Origin: Alteromonas abrolhosensis
Lineage (GTDB): Bacteria; Pseudomonadota; Gammaproteobacteria; Enterobacterales; Alteromonadaceae
Length of the DNA stretch: 64,000 nt
Reading direction: 5' to 3'
Assembly: GCF_001953635.1 (NCBI RefSeq)
Contig: NZ_MEJH01000006.1
Coordinates: 238,923 to 302,922 of the forward strand
Of the stretch, positions 15,477 through 25,507 are shown piece after piece. Numbering within the stretch: position 1 is the stretch's first letter; each line of letters opens with the position of its first letter. Under the pieces are notes generated by a model, which saw only the letters and a list, made by a program, of their open reading frames with translations, was not told where the DNA came from and searched no databases. Made by a program: the position numbers and the translations under genes.

Positions 15477-17669
15477 ATGAGCATCGATATAGAACAGTTT
15501 CATGGCGTGTTTTTCGACGAGAGCGACGAGCATCTCGACGATATGGAACAGCTATTGATGAGCTTAGATATTGAGTCACCTGATCCTGAGGAGCTAAATA
15601 GCATTTTCCGTGCTGCCCATTCTATTAAAGGTGGCAGTGGCATTTTCGGCTTTGATGCGTTGATGAACTTAACGCATGTGATGGAGAATTTGCTAGATAA
15701 AGCGCGTAACAATGAACTCAGCATTACCGCTGATATTGTAAACGTGCTTTTAGAAACCCTCGATGTGTTGAAAGACACGCTCAATGCTTATCGCGATGAA
15801 ACGCCGGTTCCAGAAGACAGCATTGCGCAGCGAATCAAAATACTTAATGAGGTAATTAACGGGCAAACCACTGATACTGCCTCTGACTCTAGTGGTGCTC
15901 CATCTGTCCAAAGTGAGAATACGCAAAACGAAAGTCTACAAGATGATAGCTTCGGATTTTTCGATGATGAGCCCGGTGATCCTGCTTCAGACTCTGACGA
16001 TAGTTTCGGCTTTTTCGACGACGAGCCGCTTAACGAAGTTAGCCAAGAGGAAACAATCCAAAGCAATAGTGAAGACGATGAAGGCTTCGGTTTCTTTGAC
16101 GACGCACTGGATGAGAGCAACCTCACTCAAGAGACGTCTACTCAAAAGTCAGTAAAAGAGGATGAGGGTTTTGGGTTCTTCGATGATGAGGAGACACTAA
16201 ATACTACCGACATGTCCCAAACGGATAAGTCTGGTTCTCCTGTGGCGGGCACTACAAAGGCCGAAGAACATCAGGGTTTTGGCTTTTTTGAAGACGCACC
16301 TTCAGCTAGCAATATTAATACTTCTCTAGAATCTGCGAGTGGTAACAACGCACAAAGCGCCAATACTCCATCGAATACAGCGACAACATCTAGCAGTATT
16401 AAAGCACCAACAAGTGGCGCTGCCCCCACGTCAACACAAGCCAAAACGCCATCAAAGCCGCCAGCGAAAAAAAGCACCGCCCGTGAATCGGCCTCTATCC
16501 GGGTAGACACCACTAAAATTGATGCCATGGTCAATTTAGTTGGCGAACTGGTTATCACCCAGTCAATGCTTTCCATGATAGGGCAAGACGTTGAAGGGCA
16601 AGTTGGCGAGCGACTTCAGCTTGCTATCGATGAACTGCAGCGAAACACGCGGGAAATTCAAGAATCGGTCATGTCGATGCGCATGCTTCCACTAACCGCA
16701 ACCTTTAATCGCTTCCCTCGTTTAGTAAGAGACTTGGCAGGCAAGTTGGGCAAACAGGTTGAGCTGGTGCTTCAGGGTGGAAGTACCGAGATTGATAAAA
16801 GCTTGATTGAAAAAATTGTCGACCCCCTTACTCACTTGGTGCGCAACAGTATTGATCACGGAATTGAAACACCTGAAAAACGCGCTGCTGCCGGCAAGCC
16901 AGAGAAGGGCACGGTTATTCTAAGTGCCGAGCAGAAAGGCGGCAGCATTATTATTAGCATTATTGATGATGGCGGCGGTTTACACCGCGACAAAATTCTT
17001 GATAAAGCGCGAAGTAACGGGCTTGCCGTATCTGATGATATGCCTGATTCAGAAGTATGGCAGCTTATATTCCAACCTGGGTTTTCAACTGCTGAAGCCA
17101 TTACCGATGTGTCAGGAAGAGGAGTTGGTATGGACGTGGTGCGTCGTAATATCGAGTCAATTGGCGGGCGCATCGATATCGAGTCGAGCGCTGGAGAAGG
17201 CTCAGCCTTTTTCATTCACTTGCCGCTTACACTAGCCATCGTTGATGGCATGTGTGTGTCGGTGGGTAAGCAAATCTTCGTGATCCCACTTTTAAATATT
17301 ATTGAATCCTTCCAGCCCACCAAGCAGCAACTGAAAACATTGGGTAACGATACCGTGCTGTACATCCGTGACCAATACTGGCCGTTGGTTCCTCTTTACG
17401 ACTTTATGGAAGTAGAGGGAGCAGCACTTTCTCCTACAGAAGGTATTGTGGTGTTGCTTGAAAGCAGCAAGAAGCGTTTCGGTATTCTGGTTGATGCACT
17501 AGTTGGCCAGCAACAGGTAGTGATTAAGAGCTTAGAAGAGCATTACCGAAAAGTGGCTGGAATAGCGGGAGCAACCATTATGGGTGACGGTAAAGTCGCA
17601 CTCATCATCGATGCAGACTCCATCGCTACAACGTATACCTCCAGTCAAATAGAGGAGTTACTTTCATGA
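15477..17669 (+). CDS. cheA: Chemotaxis histidine kinase CheA (cluster 1)
   Basis: A 730-residue kinase. Domains in order: Hpt with phosphorylated H48 in [10 protein letters not shown]; a long acidic linker (about 130-335) in place of a recognisable P2 domain; dimerisation helices from about 339; HATPase with N box RNSIDHG (about 456) and G box GRGVGMDVV (about 547); CheW-like domain from about 592. The linker holds five copies of a short motif GFGFFDD or SFGFFDD (near residues 159, 177, 203, 231, 267) spaced by low-complexity acidic sequence. The stop overlaps the cheW start (ATGA). Confidence 0.95.
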   Translation: MSIDIEQFHGVFFDESDEHLDDMEQLLMSLDIESPDPEELNSIFRAAHSIKGGSGIFGFDALMNLTHVMENLLDKARNNELSITADIVNVLLETLDVLKDTLNAYRDETPVPEDSIAQRIKILNEVINGQTTDTASDSSGAPSVQSENTQNESLQDDSFGFFDDEPGDPASDSDDSFGFFDDEPLNEVSQEETIQSNSEDDEGFGFFDDALDESNLTQETSTQKSVKEDEGFGFFDDEETLNTTDMSQTDKSGSPVAGTTKAEEHQGFGFFEDAPSASNINTSLESASGNNAQSANTPSNTATTSSSIKAPTSGAAPTSTQAKTPSKPPAKKSTARESASIRVDTTKIDAMVNLVGELVITQSMLSMIGQDVEGQVGERLQLAIDELQRNTREIQESVMSMRMLPLTATFNRFPRLVRDLAGKLGKQVELVLQGGSTEIDKSLIEKIVDPLTHLVRNSIDHGIETPEKRAAAGKPEKGTVILSAEQKGGSIIISIIDDGGGLHRDKILDKARSNGLAVSDDMPDSEVWQLIFQPGFSTAEAITDVSGRGVGMDVVRRNIESIGGRIDIESSAGEGSAFFIHLPLTLAIVDGMCVSVGKQIFVIPLLNIIESFQPTKQQLKTLGNDTVLYIRDQYWPLVPLYDFMEVEGAALSPTEGIVVLLESSKKRFGILVDALVGQQQVVIKSLEEHYRKVAGIAGATIMGDGKVALIIDADSIATTYTSSQIEELLS

Positions 17670-18169
17670 GTGAAACTGCCTTGCATCAAGCGGTTACCGG
17701 TGGACAAGACAAGGAATACTTAAGTTTTGTACTTGGCGATGAGCATTACGCTTTGGACATAACTACAGTTAAGGAGATTAGAGGGTATGAACAAGTTACC
17801 AAAATTGCGAACGCACCCGCCTTCATAAAAGGCGTGATTAATTTGCGTGGTGACATTGTTCCCATCGTGGATTTGCGCATTAAGTTTAATGTAGGCGAAG
17901 CCACGTATAACGATTTCACAATAGTGATAATGCTGAATATTCAAGAGCGCATCGTTGGCATCGTGGTAGATGGCGTATCCGATGTTATTCGCTTGTCTGA
18001 AGAACAAGTACTACCGCCACCAGAGTTTGGCGTGGCTTTTGACAGCAGGTATCTACATGGCTTGGCCGATGTGGATGAAAATATGGTCATTCTGGTGAAC
18101 ATAGAAAGCTTAATTACCAGCGAAGAGCTGGGTTTAGTCGCACCTGAAAGCGTAAAAGACGACGCGTAG
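17666..18169 (+). CDS. cheW: Chemotaxis adaptor CheW (cluster 1)
   Basis: A 167-residue CheW-domain protein ([36 protein letters not shown]) that couples CheA to receptors. Its start overlaps the cheA stop by 4 bp, so the two are co-translated. No extra domain is present. Confidence 0.94.
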   Translation: MSETALHQAVTGGQDKEYLSFVLGDEHYALDITTVKEIRGYEQVTKIANAPAFIKGVINLRGDIVPIVDLRIKFNVGEATYNDFTIVIMLNIQERIVGIVVDGVSDVIRLSEEQVLPPPEFGVAFDSRYLHGLADVDENMVILVNIESLITSEELGLVAPESVKDDA

Positions 18170-18220
18170 TAACAAGGTCCTTCACTAAACGGAAACACCT
18201 GACATTGGGAAATATTAGTT

Positions 18221-21124
18221 ATGGGCGTATTTAATTTTCTTAACGGCGAAGAGTTAAAAGTAGCGAAGCACGACGCGCTTTTGAAGTCGAGCATTCTTAA
18301 GGCCAGTGCTTCAAATTTGTTGGTTATCGACAAGTCTGGAGTTATTCACTTTTACACTCCCGCTTTTTTGAGCATGGCAAAAGCCTATCCAAAGGATTTT
18401 TCCGTCAGTGATGGTGAATCATCACTTTCAGGCAAGCACATAGACGACATTACTAATGGATCCAACCCATCAGAAAATGTGTCTTATTCGCTTGCTCATG
18501 CTTCTGGAGGTCACAAGCAACTTGTTTCTCTCGCCGAACATGGTTTTTGTGTCACGTCATCAGTCATAACGGTAGATGAAAACGGCACTCAGCTTTATGT
18601 CACCGAGTGGCAGGACAACACTGAAAATAAACGCAATAAAGGTATGGTCGATGCCATTATGCGAAGCCAAGCAGTGATTTCCTTTACTACAGATGGTGAA
18701 ATCTTGTCAGCCAACGACAACTTTTTATCTGCTATGGGTTACAGCGAAAGTGAGGTGGTGGGAAAGCATCATCGTATTTTTGTCGACAGTAACTATGCAC
18801 AAAGCGACGAATACAAACAGTTTTGGCAAAAGCTTAAAAGGGGCGATGTACACAGCGGAGAGTTTTGCAGAATAAACAAGCAAGGCGAAGAGGTGTGGAT
18901 TCAAGCAACCTATAACCCAGTGTTTGATGACAACGGTGAGGTAGACTACATCATTAAATTTGCCTCTGACATTACTGCGCAAAAGCAGAAAAATGCAGAT
19001 TACGAAGGGCAGATTACCGCCATTAATAAATCCCAGGCTGTCATTGAGTTTGACCTTGAGGGGCACATTCTTGATGCCAATGAAAACTTCCTCGCTGCAA
19101 TGGGTTACAGCTTATCGGAAATCAAAGGGCAGCATCATAGTATGTTTGTCGACCCAAGCTATAAGTTAAGTGCTGAATATGCAGCTTTTTGGCAAAGCTT
19201 AAAAGCAGGGGAGCACAGTGAGGGTGAATATAAGCGCATTGCAAAAGGCGGAAGAGAAGTATGGATCCGCGCGTCTTACAACCCCATAATTGACAGCTCG
19301 GGCAAGCCATTCAAAGTGGTGAAGTTCGCCACCGATATAACGCAAGATAAATTGAAAAATGCGTATTTCGAAGGTCAAATCAACGCAATCAGTAAATCGC
19401 AGGCGGTTATAGAGTTTGACGTGGATGGCACCATCATTAGCGCCAACGATAACTTCCTCAATACCATGGGTTATCGACTAGATGAAATCAAAGGGAAGCA
19501 TCACCAAATATTTGTAGATGAGGAAACCAGACAGTCTGAGTCGTACCAGCGCTTTTGGTCTGAACTTAAAGCAGGAAACTTCTTCTCTGGAGAGTTTAAG
19601 CGTATAAGCAAAGCAGGCAAAGCCGTTTGGATACAGGCTTCTTACAACCCTATAGAAGACATGAATGGCAATCCTTTTAGAGTGGTGAAATACGCGACCA
19701 ATATCACCGAAGACAAATTGAAAAATGCTTACTTTGAAGGCCAGTTGAACGCTATTAGTAAGTCTCAAGCTGTCATCGAATTTGATCTTGAGGGAGTGAT
19801 CTTAAACGCCAACAGCAACTTCCTCGCCGCGATGGGTTATACCCTTGATGAAGTGAAAGGTAAGCATCACAGTATTTTTGTGGACCCCGCTTTCAAAAAC
19901 AGCCCAGAGTATGCCGCATTCTGGGAACAGCTGCGTCATGGTGTGTATGCTAGCGGAGAATATAAGCGCTTCAATAAGTCAGGTAAACCAGTTTACATTC
20001 AAGCCTCTTACAACCCAATTTTAGACCAAAATGGCAAGCCATTTAGAGTAGTGAAATACGCTACAGACGTAACGGGAAGAACGTTAGCAGTAGAAAGTAT
20101 TAAGTCTATTATGGCCAGCCTAACAGACGGCGATTTACTGAAAACGATAGAAGAGCCTTTGGAAGGTGATTTCAAAGTGCTCGGCGAATCTATCAACAAC
20201 TTCATCGGTGAGTTGCGCGACACAATAATTCAAATACACACTGCCGTTGAAACTATAGATACCGCTTCAAATGAAATAGCTACGGGTAATGCAGACTTGT
20301 CTAGTCGTACTGAACAGCAAGCTTCAAGTTTAGAAGAAACGGCGTCCGCAATGGAAGAGCTAACCGGTACGGTGAAGTTAAACGCAGAAAATGCCGACCA
20401 AGCCAAAGGTTTGGCAAGCCAAGCTTCGGAAGTGGCGTCGGAGGGCGGTAAGGTTATAGAGCAAGTCGTGCACACCATGGGTGAAATTAACGACTCTGCT
20501 CAGCGCATTTCAGACATTATCGGTGTTATAGACGGCATTGCCTTTCAAACCAATATACTTGCCCTTAACGCGGCGGTTGAAGCCGCACGAGCTGGCGAGC
20601 AAGGCCGTGGATTTGCTGTCGTCGCCTCTGAGGTGAGAACGCTAGCGCAGCGTTCTGCAGAGGCAGCAAAAGATATTAAGGCGTTAATTTCTGCTTCAGT
20701 GGACAAAATTGGTGATGGCAATGTGTTAGTAAACAAGTCTGGGGAAACCATGGCTAACATTGTCACGGCAATTAAACGTGTTAACGACATCATGTCAGAA
20801 ATTGCTGCGGCATCGTCTGAGCAAGCCACCGGAATTCAAGAAGTCAGTAATGCAGTGGTTCAGATGGACGAAATGACGCAGCAGAACGCTGCGCTGGTGG
20901 AACAGGCTGCGGCGGCTGCGGATAGCATGAGACAGCAATCGGGCGAATTAGCGCAAAGGGTGTCGGTGTTTAAGGTAGGAAGTAACCGTAAACCTAGCCA
21001 AGCCGCTGAGATGCAGTCGCTCAATGGCAGCAAAGCATTACCTAAAGAACGTGAAGTGCCTAAACAGCGAATGAAAGCGCTGAATCCAGCTGCGCCCGAC
21101 GAGTCAGATTGGGAGGCGTTTTAG
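18221..21124 (+). CDS. Soluble multi-PAS methyl-accepting chemotaxis receptor (cluster 1)
   Basis: A 967-residue cytoplasmic receptor with no membrane span. N-terminal divergent PAS-like segment (about 20-130), then four near-identical PAS repeats of 122 residues (starting about 149, 271, 393, 515), each with a GKHH or GQHH motif and [12 protein letters not shown] end, a HAMP-like segment (about 625-680) and a complete MCP signalling hairpin. It ends in DWEAF, an xWxxF tether for CheR/CheB as in Pseudomonas Aer-2/McpB (GWEEF). The gene order around it matches the Pseudomonas che2 cluster, whose soluble receptor binds heme through PAS; ligand or cofactor here is unknown. Confidence 0.9.
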   Translation: MGVFNFLNGEELKVAKHDALLKSSILKASASNLLVIDKSGVIHFYTPAFLSMAKAYPKDFSVSDGESSLSGKHIDDITNGSNPSENVSYSLAHASGGHKQLVSLAEHGFCVTSSVITVDENGTQLYVTEWQDNTENKRNKGMVDAIMRSQAVISFTTDGEILSANDNFLSAMGYSESEVVGKHHRIFVDSNYAQSDEYKQFWQKLKRGDVHSGEFCRINKQGEEVWIQATYNPVFDDNGEVDYIIKFASDITAQKQKNADYEGQITAINKSQAVIEFDLEGHILDANENFLAAMGYSLSEIKGQHHSMFVDPSYKLSAEYAAFWQSLKAGEHSEGEYKRIAKGGREVWIRASYNPIIDSSGKPFKVVKFATDITQDKLKNAYFEGQINAISKSQAVIEFDVDGTIISANDNFLNTMGYRLDEIKGKHHQIFVDEETRQSESYQRFWSELKAGNFFSGEFKRISKAGKAVWIQASYNPIEDMNGNPFRVVKYATNITEDKLKNAYFEGQLNAISKSQAVIEFDLEGVILNANSNFLAAMGYTLDEVKGKHHSIFVDPAFKNSPEYAAFWEQLRHGVYASGEYKRFNKSGKPVYIQASYNPILDQNGKPFRVVKYATDVTGRTLAVESIKSIMASLTDGDLLKTIEEPLEGDFKVLGESINNFIGELRDTIIQIHTAVETIDTASNEIATGNADLSSRTEQQASSLEETASAMEELTGTVKLNAENADQAKGLASQASEVASEGGKVIEQVVHTMGEINDSAQRISDIIGVIDGIAFQTNILALNAAVEAARAGEQGRGFAVVASEVRTLAQRSAEAAKDIKALISASVDKIGDGNVLVNKSGETMANIVTAIKRVNDIMSEIAAASSEQATGIQEVSNAVVQMDEMTQQNAALVEQAAAAADSMRQQSGELAQRVSVFKVGSNRKPSQAAEMQSLNGSKALPKEREVPKQRMKALNPAAPDESDWEAF

Positions 21125-21127
21125 TGT

Positions 21128-21958
21128 ATGACCGCTATACCAAGCACGGACGCTCAAAGGGAATTTTCATATAGCCGAAGAGACTTTGAACGGGTAAAAA
21201 GCCTGCTGTTTAAACAAGCTGGAATTAACTTATCTGATTCTAAAGATGCGATGGTATACAGCCGCCTTGCCAGGCGGCTGCGCACCCTTGAGATAAACAG
21301 CTTCAAGGAATACCTAACGTACGTAGGCAGCTGTAAAGATGAGATGGAGCACTTTATCAATGCGCTCACTACAAACCTTACAGCGTTTTTCAGAGAGCCT
21401 CATCACTTTGACGCACTTGCCAACTACCTGAGAAAGCGGCCTCAAACTAAGCGCATCTGGTGCGCTGCAAGCAGTACAGGAGAAGAGCCTTACAGCATTG
21501 CAATGACAGTGGCATCGGTGTTTGGCACCTTTACTCCCGATATACATATTCTTGCCACAGATATCGACAGCAAAGTATTACAAAAAGCCCGTGACGGTGT
21601 GTACGCCCAAAACAGTATTAGTCAGTTGTCTTATGACTATAAAACACAATTTTTCTACAGGGGGAAAGGCGCACAAACAGGAAGAGTAAGGGTAGTGGAT
21701 GAACTGAGAAAAATGGTGCAGTTCGAACCACTAAATTTAATGTCACCAAACTGGTGTGTGGATGCGCCGGTAGATGTGATTTTTTGCCGTAATGTCATGA
21801 TTTATTTCGATCGCCCTACGCAGCGTAAAATTTTAGCGCGCATGGTGAAATTGATGTGTAGTGACGGTATGTATGTAGCAGGACATTCTGAAAACTTCAC
21901 GATGTATCCTGAACTGGTCGCACCCATGGGGAAAACCATTTATCGGCCAGTCGGTTAA
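21128..21958 (+). CDS. cheR: Chemotaxis protein methyltransferase CheR (cluster 1)
   Basis: A 276-residue SAM-dependent methyltransferase that methylates receptor glutamates. The N-terminal helical domain has the MVYSRLARRLR segment; the catalytic part has FFREPHHF, IWCAASSTGEEPYS (SAM loop) and VIFCRNVMIYF. It lies 3 bp after the multi-PAS receptor, whose C-terminal WEAF would dock it through the beta-subdomain. Confidence 0.94.
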   Translation: MTAIPSTDAQREFSYSRRDFERVKSLLFKQAGINLSDSKDAMVYSRLARRLRTLEINSFKEYLTYVGSCKDEMEHFINALTTNLTAFFREPHHFDALANYLRKRPQTKRIWCAASSTGEEPYSIAMTVASVFGTFTPDIHILATDIDSKVLQKARDGVYAQNSISQLSYDYKTQFFYRGKGAQTGRVRVVDELRKMVQFEPLNLMSPNWCVDAPVDVIFCRNVMIYFDRPTQRKILARMVKLMCSDGMYVAGHSENFTMYPELVAPMGKTIYRPVG

Positions 21959-21972
21959 AAGGAATTTGCAGT

Positions 21973-22602
21973 ATGAGTCAGGATGAAAATCCCATTCGTT
22001 ATTTTGACAACCGCCTTCAAAAAGAGGCCGTGAAACTCTTGCCGGGACAGTATTACGCCACCGCTTCAGATAAAGCGTTAGTAACCATCTTGGGCTCTTG
22101 TGTGGCTGCGTGTATTTTCGACCAGGAAAAGAAGATTGGCGGTATGAATCACTTTATGTTGCCCGATCTCAACTTCACCACGAACCTCGACGCTTGCTTA
22201 GCCACAAAGTACGGTGTACATGCCATGAACATGTTAATCGATCAGCTTGTTCACCTTGGCGCTCGTCGCAATAAGCTCGTGGCTAAAGCGTTTGGAGGGG
22301 GGAAGGTACTGCCTGGATTTGTGCAGCAGGACATTGGTCGAGTCAACGCTGAATTCGTTTTGGAATATCTGGATAACGCAAATATACCGCTAATTAGTAG
22401 CGACTTAATGTCTACCTATGCACGCAAAATTTATTACTTTCCGGCCGACGGCAATGTTTACATGAAGCGAATTCGTGAGTTTAACAATGCCACGCTTTAC
22501 GAGCGTGAATCAACCCATCGGGTGTTACTCTCTGAACAAGCCAAAACTGGTGTTATTTCTTTTTCGGAACAGTCACATGCCTATAAAAGTCCTCGTAGTT
22601 GA
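21973..22602 (+). CDS. cheD: Chemoreceptor glutamine deamidase CheD (cluster 1)
   Basis: A 209-residue CheD. The catalytic Cys in GSCVAAC and His in GGMNHFMLP are conserved, followed by KYGVHAMNMLID and KAFGGGKVLP. It deamidates receptor glutamines and can bind CheY in other species. The end overlaps the cheB start by 26 bp. Confidence 0.93.
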   Translation: MSQDENPIRYFDNRLQKEAVKLLPGQYYATASDKALVTILGSCVAACIFDQEKKIGGMNHFMLPDLNFTTNLDACLATKYGVHAMNMLIDQLVHLGARRNKLVAKAFGGGKVLPGFVQQDIGRVNAEFVLEYLDNANIPLISSDLMSTYARKIYYFPADGNVYMKRIREFNNATLYERESTHRVLLSEQAKTGVISFSEQSHAYKSPRS

Positions 22603-23623
22603 TGACTCTGCGTTAATACGCCAAATCCTGTCAGAAATTATCACGCGTGATCCTAACTTATCACTGGTGGGGGCGGCGCCAGACGCCTATGTTGCAAAGC
22701 GAATGGTACAAGAGTTCAGGCCGGATGTTATTACTCTAGACATAGAGATGCCGAAGGTAGACGGGCTACGTTTTTTAGAAGTAATGATGAAGGCGATGCC
22801 AACCCCAGTTGTAATGATATCTACGCTGACTGAACGAGGTGCCGATGCAACATTGCGTGCGTTGGAGCTTGGCGCGGTAGATTTTATGGCAAAGCCAAAG
22901 CTAGGTGTGGCGCAAGGCATGGCGGAATATGCAGCGGTTATCGTTGAAAAGATAAAGGCCGCCGCTCACTCAAGACTGGGCCAACCAACCCAAACACGTT
23001 GCACAAAACATGCTTCCATGCGCTATACCGGCACCGAAAAACTAATTGGTATAGGCGCATCAACTGGGGGAACCGAAGCAATAAAAGACGTGATCATGCA
23101 TTTTCCTCGCAATGCACCAGCTACCATTATTTCCCAACACATGCCGCCGGGCTTTACCACCACCTATGCCAAGCGGCTCGATAGCCTTTGTGAGATAACC
23201 GTTAGAGAAGCCCATGGAGGTGAACGTTTGTTGCCGGGTTTTGCGTATTTAGCGCCAGGTAATAAGCATTTGAAAGTAGAACGCAGTGGCGCAGATTACC
23301 GTTTAACCCTTGATGATGGGCCCAAGGTATCTGGGCACAAGCCCTCTGTTGACGTTATGTTTGATTCATTGGCTGAGCATGCTGGCGCAAACGCGGTGGG
23401 TGTGCTGCTTACCGGTATGGGGCGCGATGGGGCGCAAGGCCTTAAGAATATGCACACCAAAGGTTCCGTTACCTTTTGTCAGGATGAGAAAACCTGCGTT
23501 GTTTATGGTATGCCCAAAGTGGCTGTAGAAATGAAAGCCGCTAGTTTTATCAAGCCGTTAGAAGATATTTCAGATGCAATTTTGGATACGCTTGAAGAAC
23601 TGGGAGCGGGCTCGCGCCTTTAA
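22577..23623 (+). CDS. cheB: Chemotaxis methylesterase/response regulator CheB (cluster 1)
   Basis: A 348-residue protein starting at the ATG at 22577 (MPIKVLVVDDS); the longer upstream frame lies wholly inside cheD and lacks family similarity. Receiver domain with D9-D10 and phosphoacceptor D55, then the esterase domain with GASTGG (catalytic Ser about 162), QHMPPGF (catalytic His) and LTGMGRDGA (catalytic Asp). Last gene of cluster 1; no clear terminator follows before cluster 2. Confidence 0.94.
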   Translation: MPIKVLVVDDSALIRQILSEIITRDPNLSLVGAAPDAYVAKRMVQEFRPDVITLDIEMPKVDGLRFLEVMMKAMPTPVVMISTLTERGADATLRALELGAVDFMAKPKLGVAQGMAEYAAVIVEKIKAAAHSRLGQPTQTRCTKHASMRYTGTEKLIGIGASTGGTEAIKDVIMHFPRNAPATIISQHMPPGFTTTYAKRLDSLCEITVREAHGGERLLPGFAYLAPGNKHLKVERSGADYRLTLDDGPKVSGHKPSVDVMFDSLAEHAGANAVGVLLTGMGRDGAQGLKNMHTKGSVTFCQDEKTCVVYGMPKVAVEMKAASFIKPLEDISDAILDTLEELGAGSRL

Positions 23624-23825
23624 CATTGATACAAAAAACCAAAGTGCCGAACTATTGTATGGTTCTATCTTAGCGCTCTAGTAATATTGATGTGTCGCAA
23701 ATGTCACCAATGTAATAAGTTAACAAAAATATTCAAAAGTATAATTGTTGAAGCTGGAATCTTGGCCATAATTTGATCGTGTTTTGTACATCCGTTAACG
23801 CGGTAGTAACAATTGAGGTACGATT

Positions 23826-25037
23826 GTGGTCGCCATAGCAGCAAGTTACTTGGATAATTTTTTCTCTAACAAGAGCAACGCTTTTATTATCGCGTTTCTT
23901 ATGATGTTGGCGAGTTGGAGTCTGGCTTTTACGTCTATAGCGCACCTCGGCCTTGCTGTCAGTTCTGTTTGCGTCCTATTTTTGCTCTTTGTCCTTCTCA
24001 AAGTGACTCATGGTAATCAGGCTCATGCAGGTAGTAGTGCAAGCCAATCAAATCAACAGGTTTCATACCCAGACCACGCTTCATTAGCTAATGAATCAAT
24101 GGATGTAGCAGTGTCTGAGGCCAGCAGCATACTCACCGTTACCTCATTAAATCTTGCGGATATATTCTCAACACAAAATGACGCGGTTGCCACATTAAGC
24201 GACTCGTTTATTTCGCTCCAAACCCTTCTGGGGCAGCAAGAAACGAGTATCAATAATCTGATAAAAGATGACGATAATAGTGATTGTGCCTATGCCGACA
24301 AAATGCGCACTTTTGCTTCTGATACCGATACCACACTAACGCAGTTTATCGCCTCAACAACTGAAATGACCAACTCTACAAGAGCGTTAGAGACTCAAGT
24401 GCAAACCATTCAGCAGGCTATGCCTACTGTTATCGAAGCCTTAAGTGGTATTGATGATATTTCTTCTCAGACCAATCTGTTGGCGCTAAACGCAGCCATT
24501 GAAGCCGCGCGAGCCGGTGAAGCGGGTCGCGGTTTTGCTGTAGTTGCCGACGAAGTACGTGCGTTATCTACTCGCTCTACCCAGTTTAGCGACGTAATCA
24601 AAACGCAAATAGAGAACATAAAATCGCTTATCGATAAATTGACTGAGACCGCAGAAGTTGTGGCGTCACAGGACATTTCTCACGTGGTGAATGCAAAAGA
24701 TGCGATAAGCGAGCAACTTAAAGGCATTATCAAAAAAGCCGAAGCGGATATTCAAGGCGCAAGCGAACTTGAAGCAATTCGTCAGCAGTTGGCAGATGCA
24801 ACAGCGGCGGCCATTCGCGGCTTGCAGTTTGGTGACATAAACGGCCAGAACCTCACATACACCCGCGAAATCATCGATTTCATAGTGTTACAGCTTTCAG
24901 AACTCAGCCCCGATACGGCGGCGAAAGTAAAAGAAAACCTAGCCAACTATCAGACTTCGCTAACCGAGAAAGGACAAGCCGACCACAACCCTGTTTCGGC
25001 GACGTCGATGGACGCGGGTGACGTAGAACTTTTTTAA
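23826..25037 (+). CDS. Membrane MCP-like protein with CheZ-like C-terminal motif (cluster 2)
   Basis: A 403-residue paralogue of the protein at 13832, starting at a GTG with TGAGG upstream. Two adjacent membrane spans at the N-terminus, no periplasmic domain, MCP-type tip [16 protein letters not shown], and near the C-terminus [15 protein letters not shown] with the CheZ-type Asp and Gln. It ends [19 protein letters not shown], differing from copy 1 by very few residues, although the N-terminal half has diverged strongly. Conservation of both the DINGQ helix and the tail suggests these are functional parts. Confidence 0.75.
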   Translation: MVAIAASYLDNFFSNKSNAFIIAFLMMLASWSLAFTSIAHLGLAVSSVCVLFLLFVLLKVTHGNQAHAGSSASQSNQQVSYPDHASLANESMDVAVSEASSILTVTSLNLADIFSTQNDAVATLSDSFISLQTLLGQQETSINNLIKDDDNSDCAYADKMRTFASDTDTTLTQFIASTTEMTNSTRALETQVQTIQQAMPTVIEALSGIDDISSQTNLLALNAAIEAARAGEAGRGFAVVADEVRALSTRSTQFSDVIKTQIENIKSLIDKLTETAEVVASQDISHVVNAKDAISEQLKGIIKKAEADIQGASELEAIRQQLADATAAAIRGLQFGDINGQNLTYTREIIDFIVLQLSELSPDTAAKVKENLANYQTSLTEKGQADHNPVSATSMDAGDVELF

Positions 25038-25103
25038 CAGCAAGAATAAATAGTTACACAACCTTGTGTGATTAACCCTGACATTTTTATAGGTGATTGA
25101 GTT

Positions 25104-25469
25104 ATGAGCAAAAGCATACTGATTGTGGACGACTCTGTGTCTATTCGCCAGATGGTAGAGATGACCCTTAAGTCGGCGAACTATAACGTTACAACGGCAC
25201 AAGATGGTCAAGATGCGTTGGACAAATGCCAAGGCGCACGTTTTGACTTCGTGCTTACCGATCAAAACATGCCTCGAATGGACGGACTTACGCTCATTAA
25301 ATCACTTCGAGGTTTAGCTAACTTTAAGTCTACGCCAATTGTCATGCTTACCACAGAAGCAGGTGATGACATGAAAGCTAAAGGCAAAGCAGCGGGAGCA
25401 ACGGGTTGGATGGTGAAACCTTTTGATCCCAACAAGCTACTCGATGTGATGAAGCGCGTTTTAGGCTAG
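25104..25469 (+). CDS. cheY: Chemotaxis response regulator CheY (cluster 2)
   Basis: A 121-residue single receiver domain with D9-D10, phosphoacceptor D53, T83 and K105. Close paralogue of the protein at 15074; differences fall mainly in the helices around residues 24-48 and 66-76, where partner specificity usually lies. Confidence 0.93.
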   Translation: MSKSILIVDDSVSIRQMVEMTLKSANYNVTTAQDGQDALDKCQGARFDFVLTDQNMPRMDGLTLIKSLRGLANFKSTPIVMLTTEAGDDMKAKGKAAGATGWMVKPFDPNKLLDVMKRVLG

Positions 25470-25507
25470 TTAAGAGTCGATTCGAATAGGGTAAATGGGA
25501 GTCAGTC

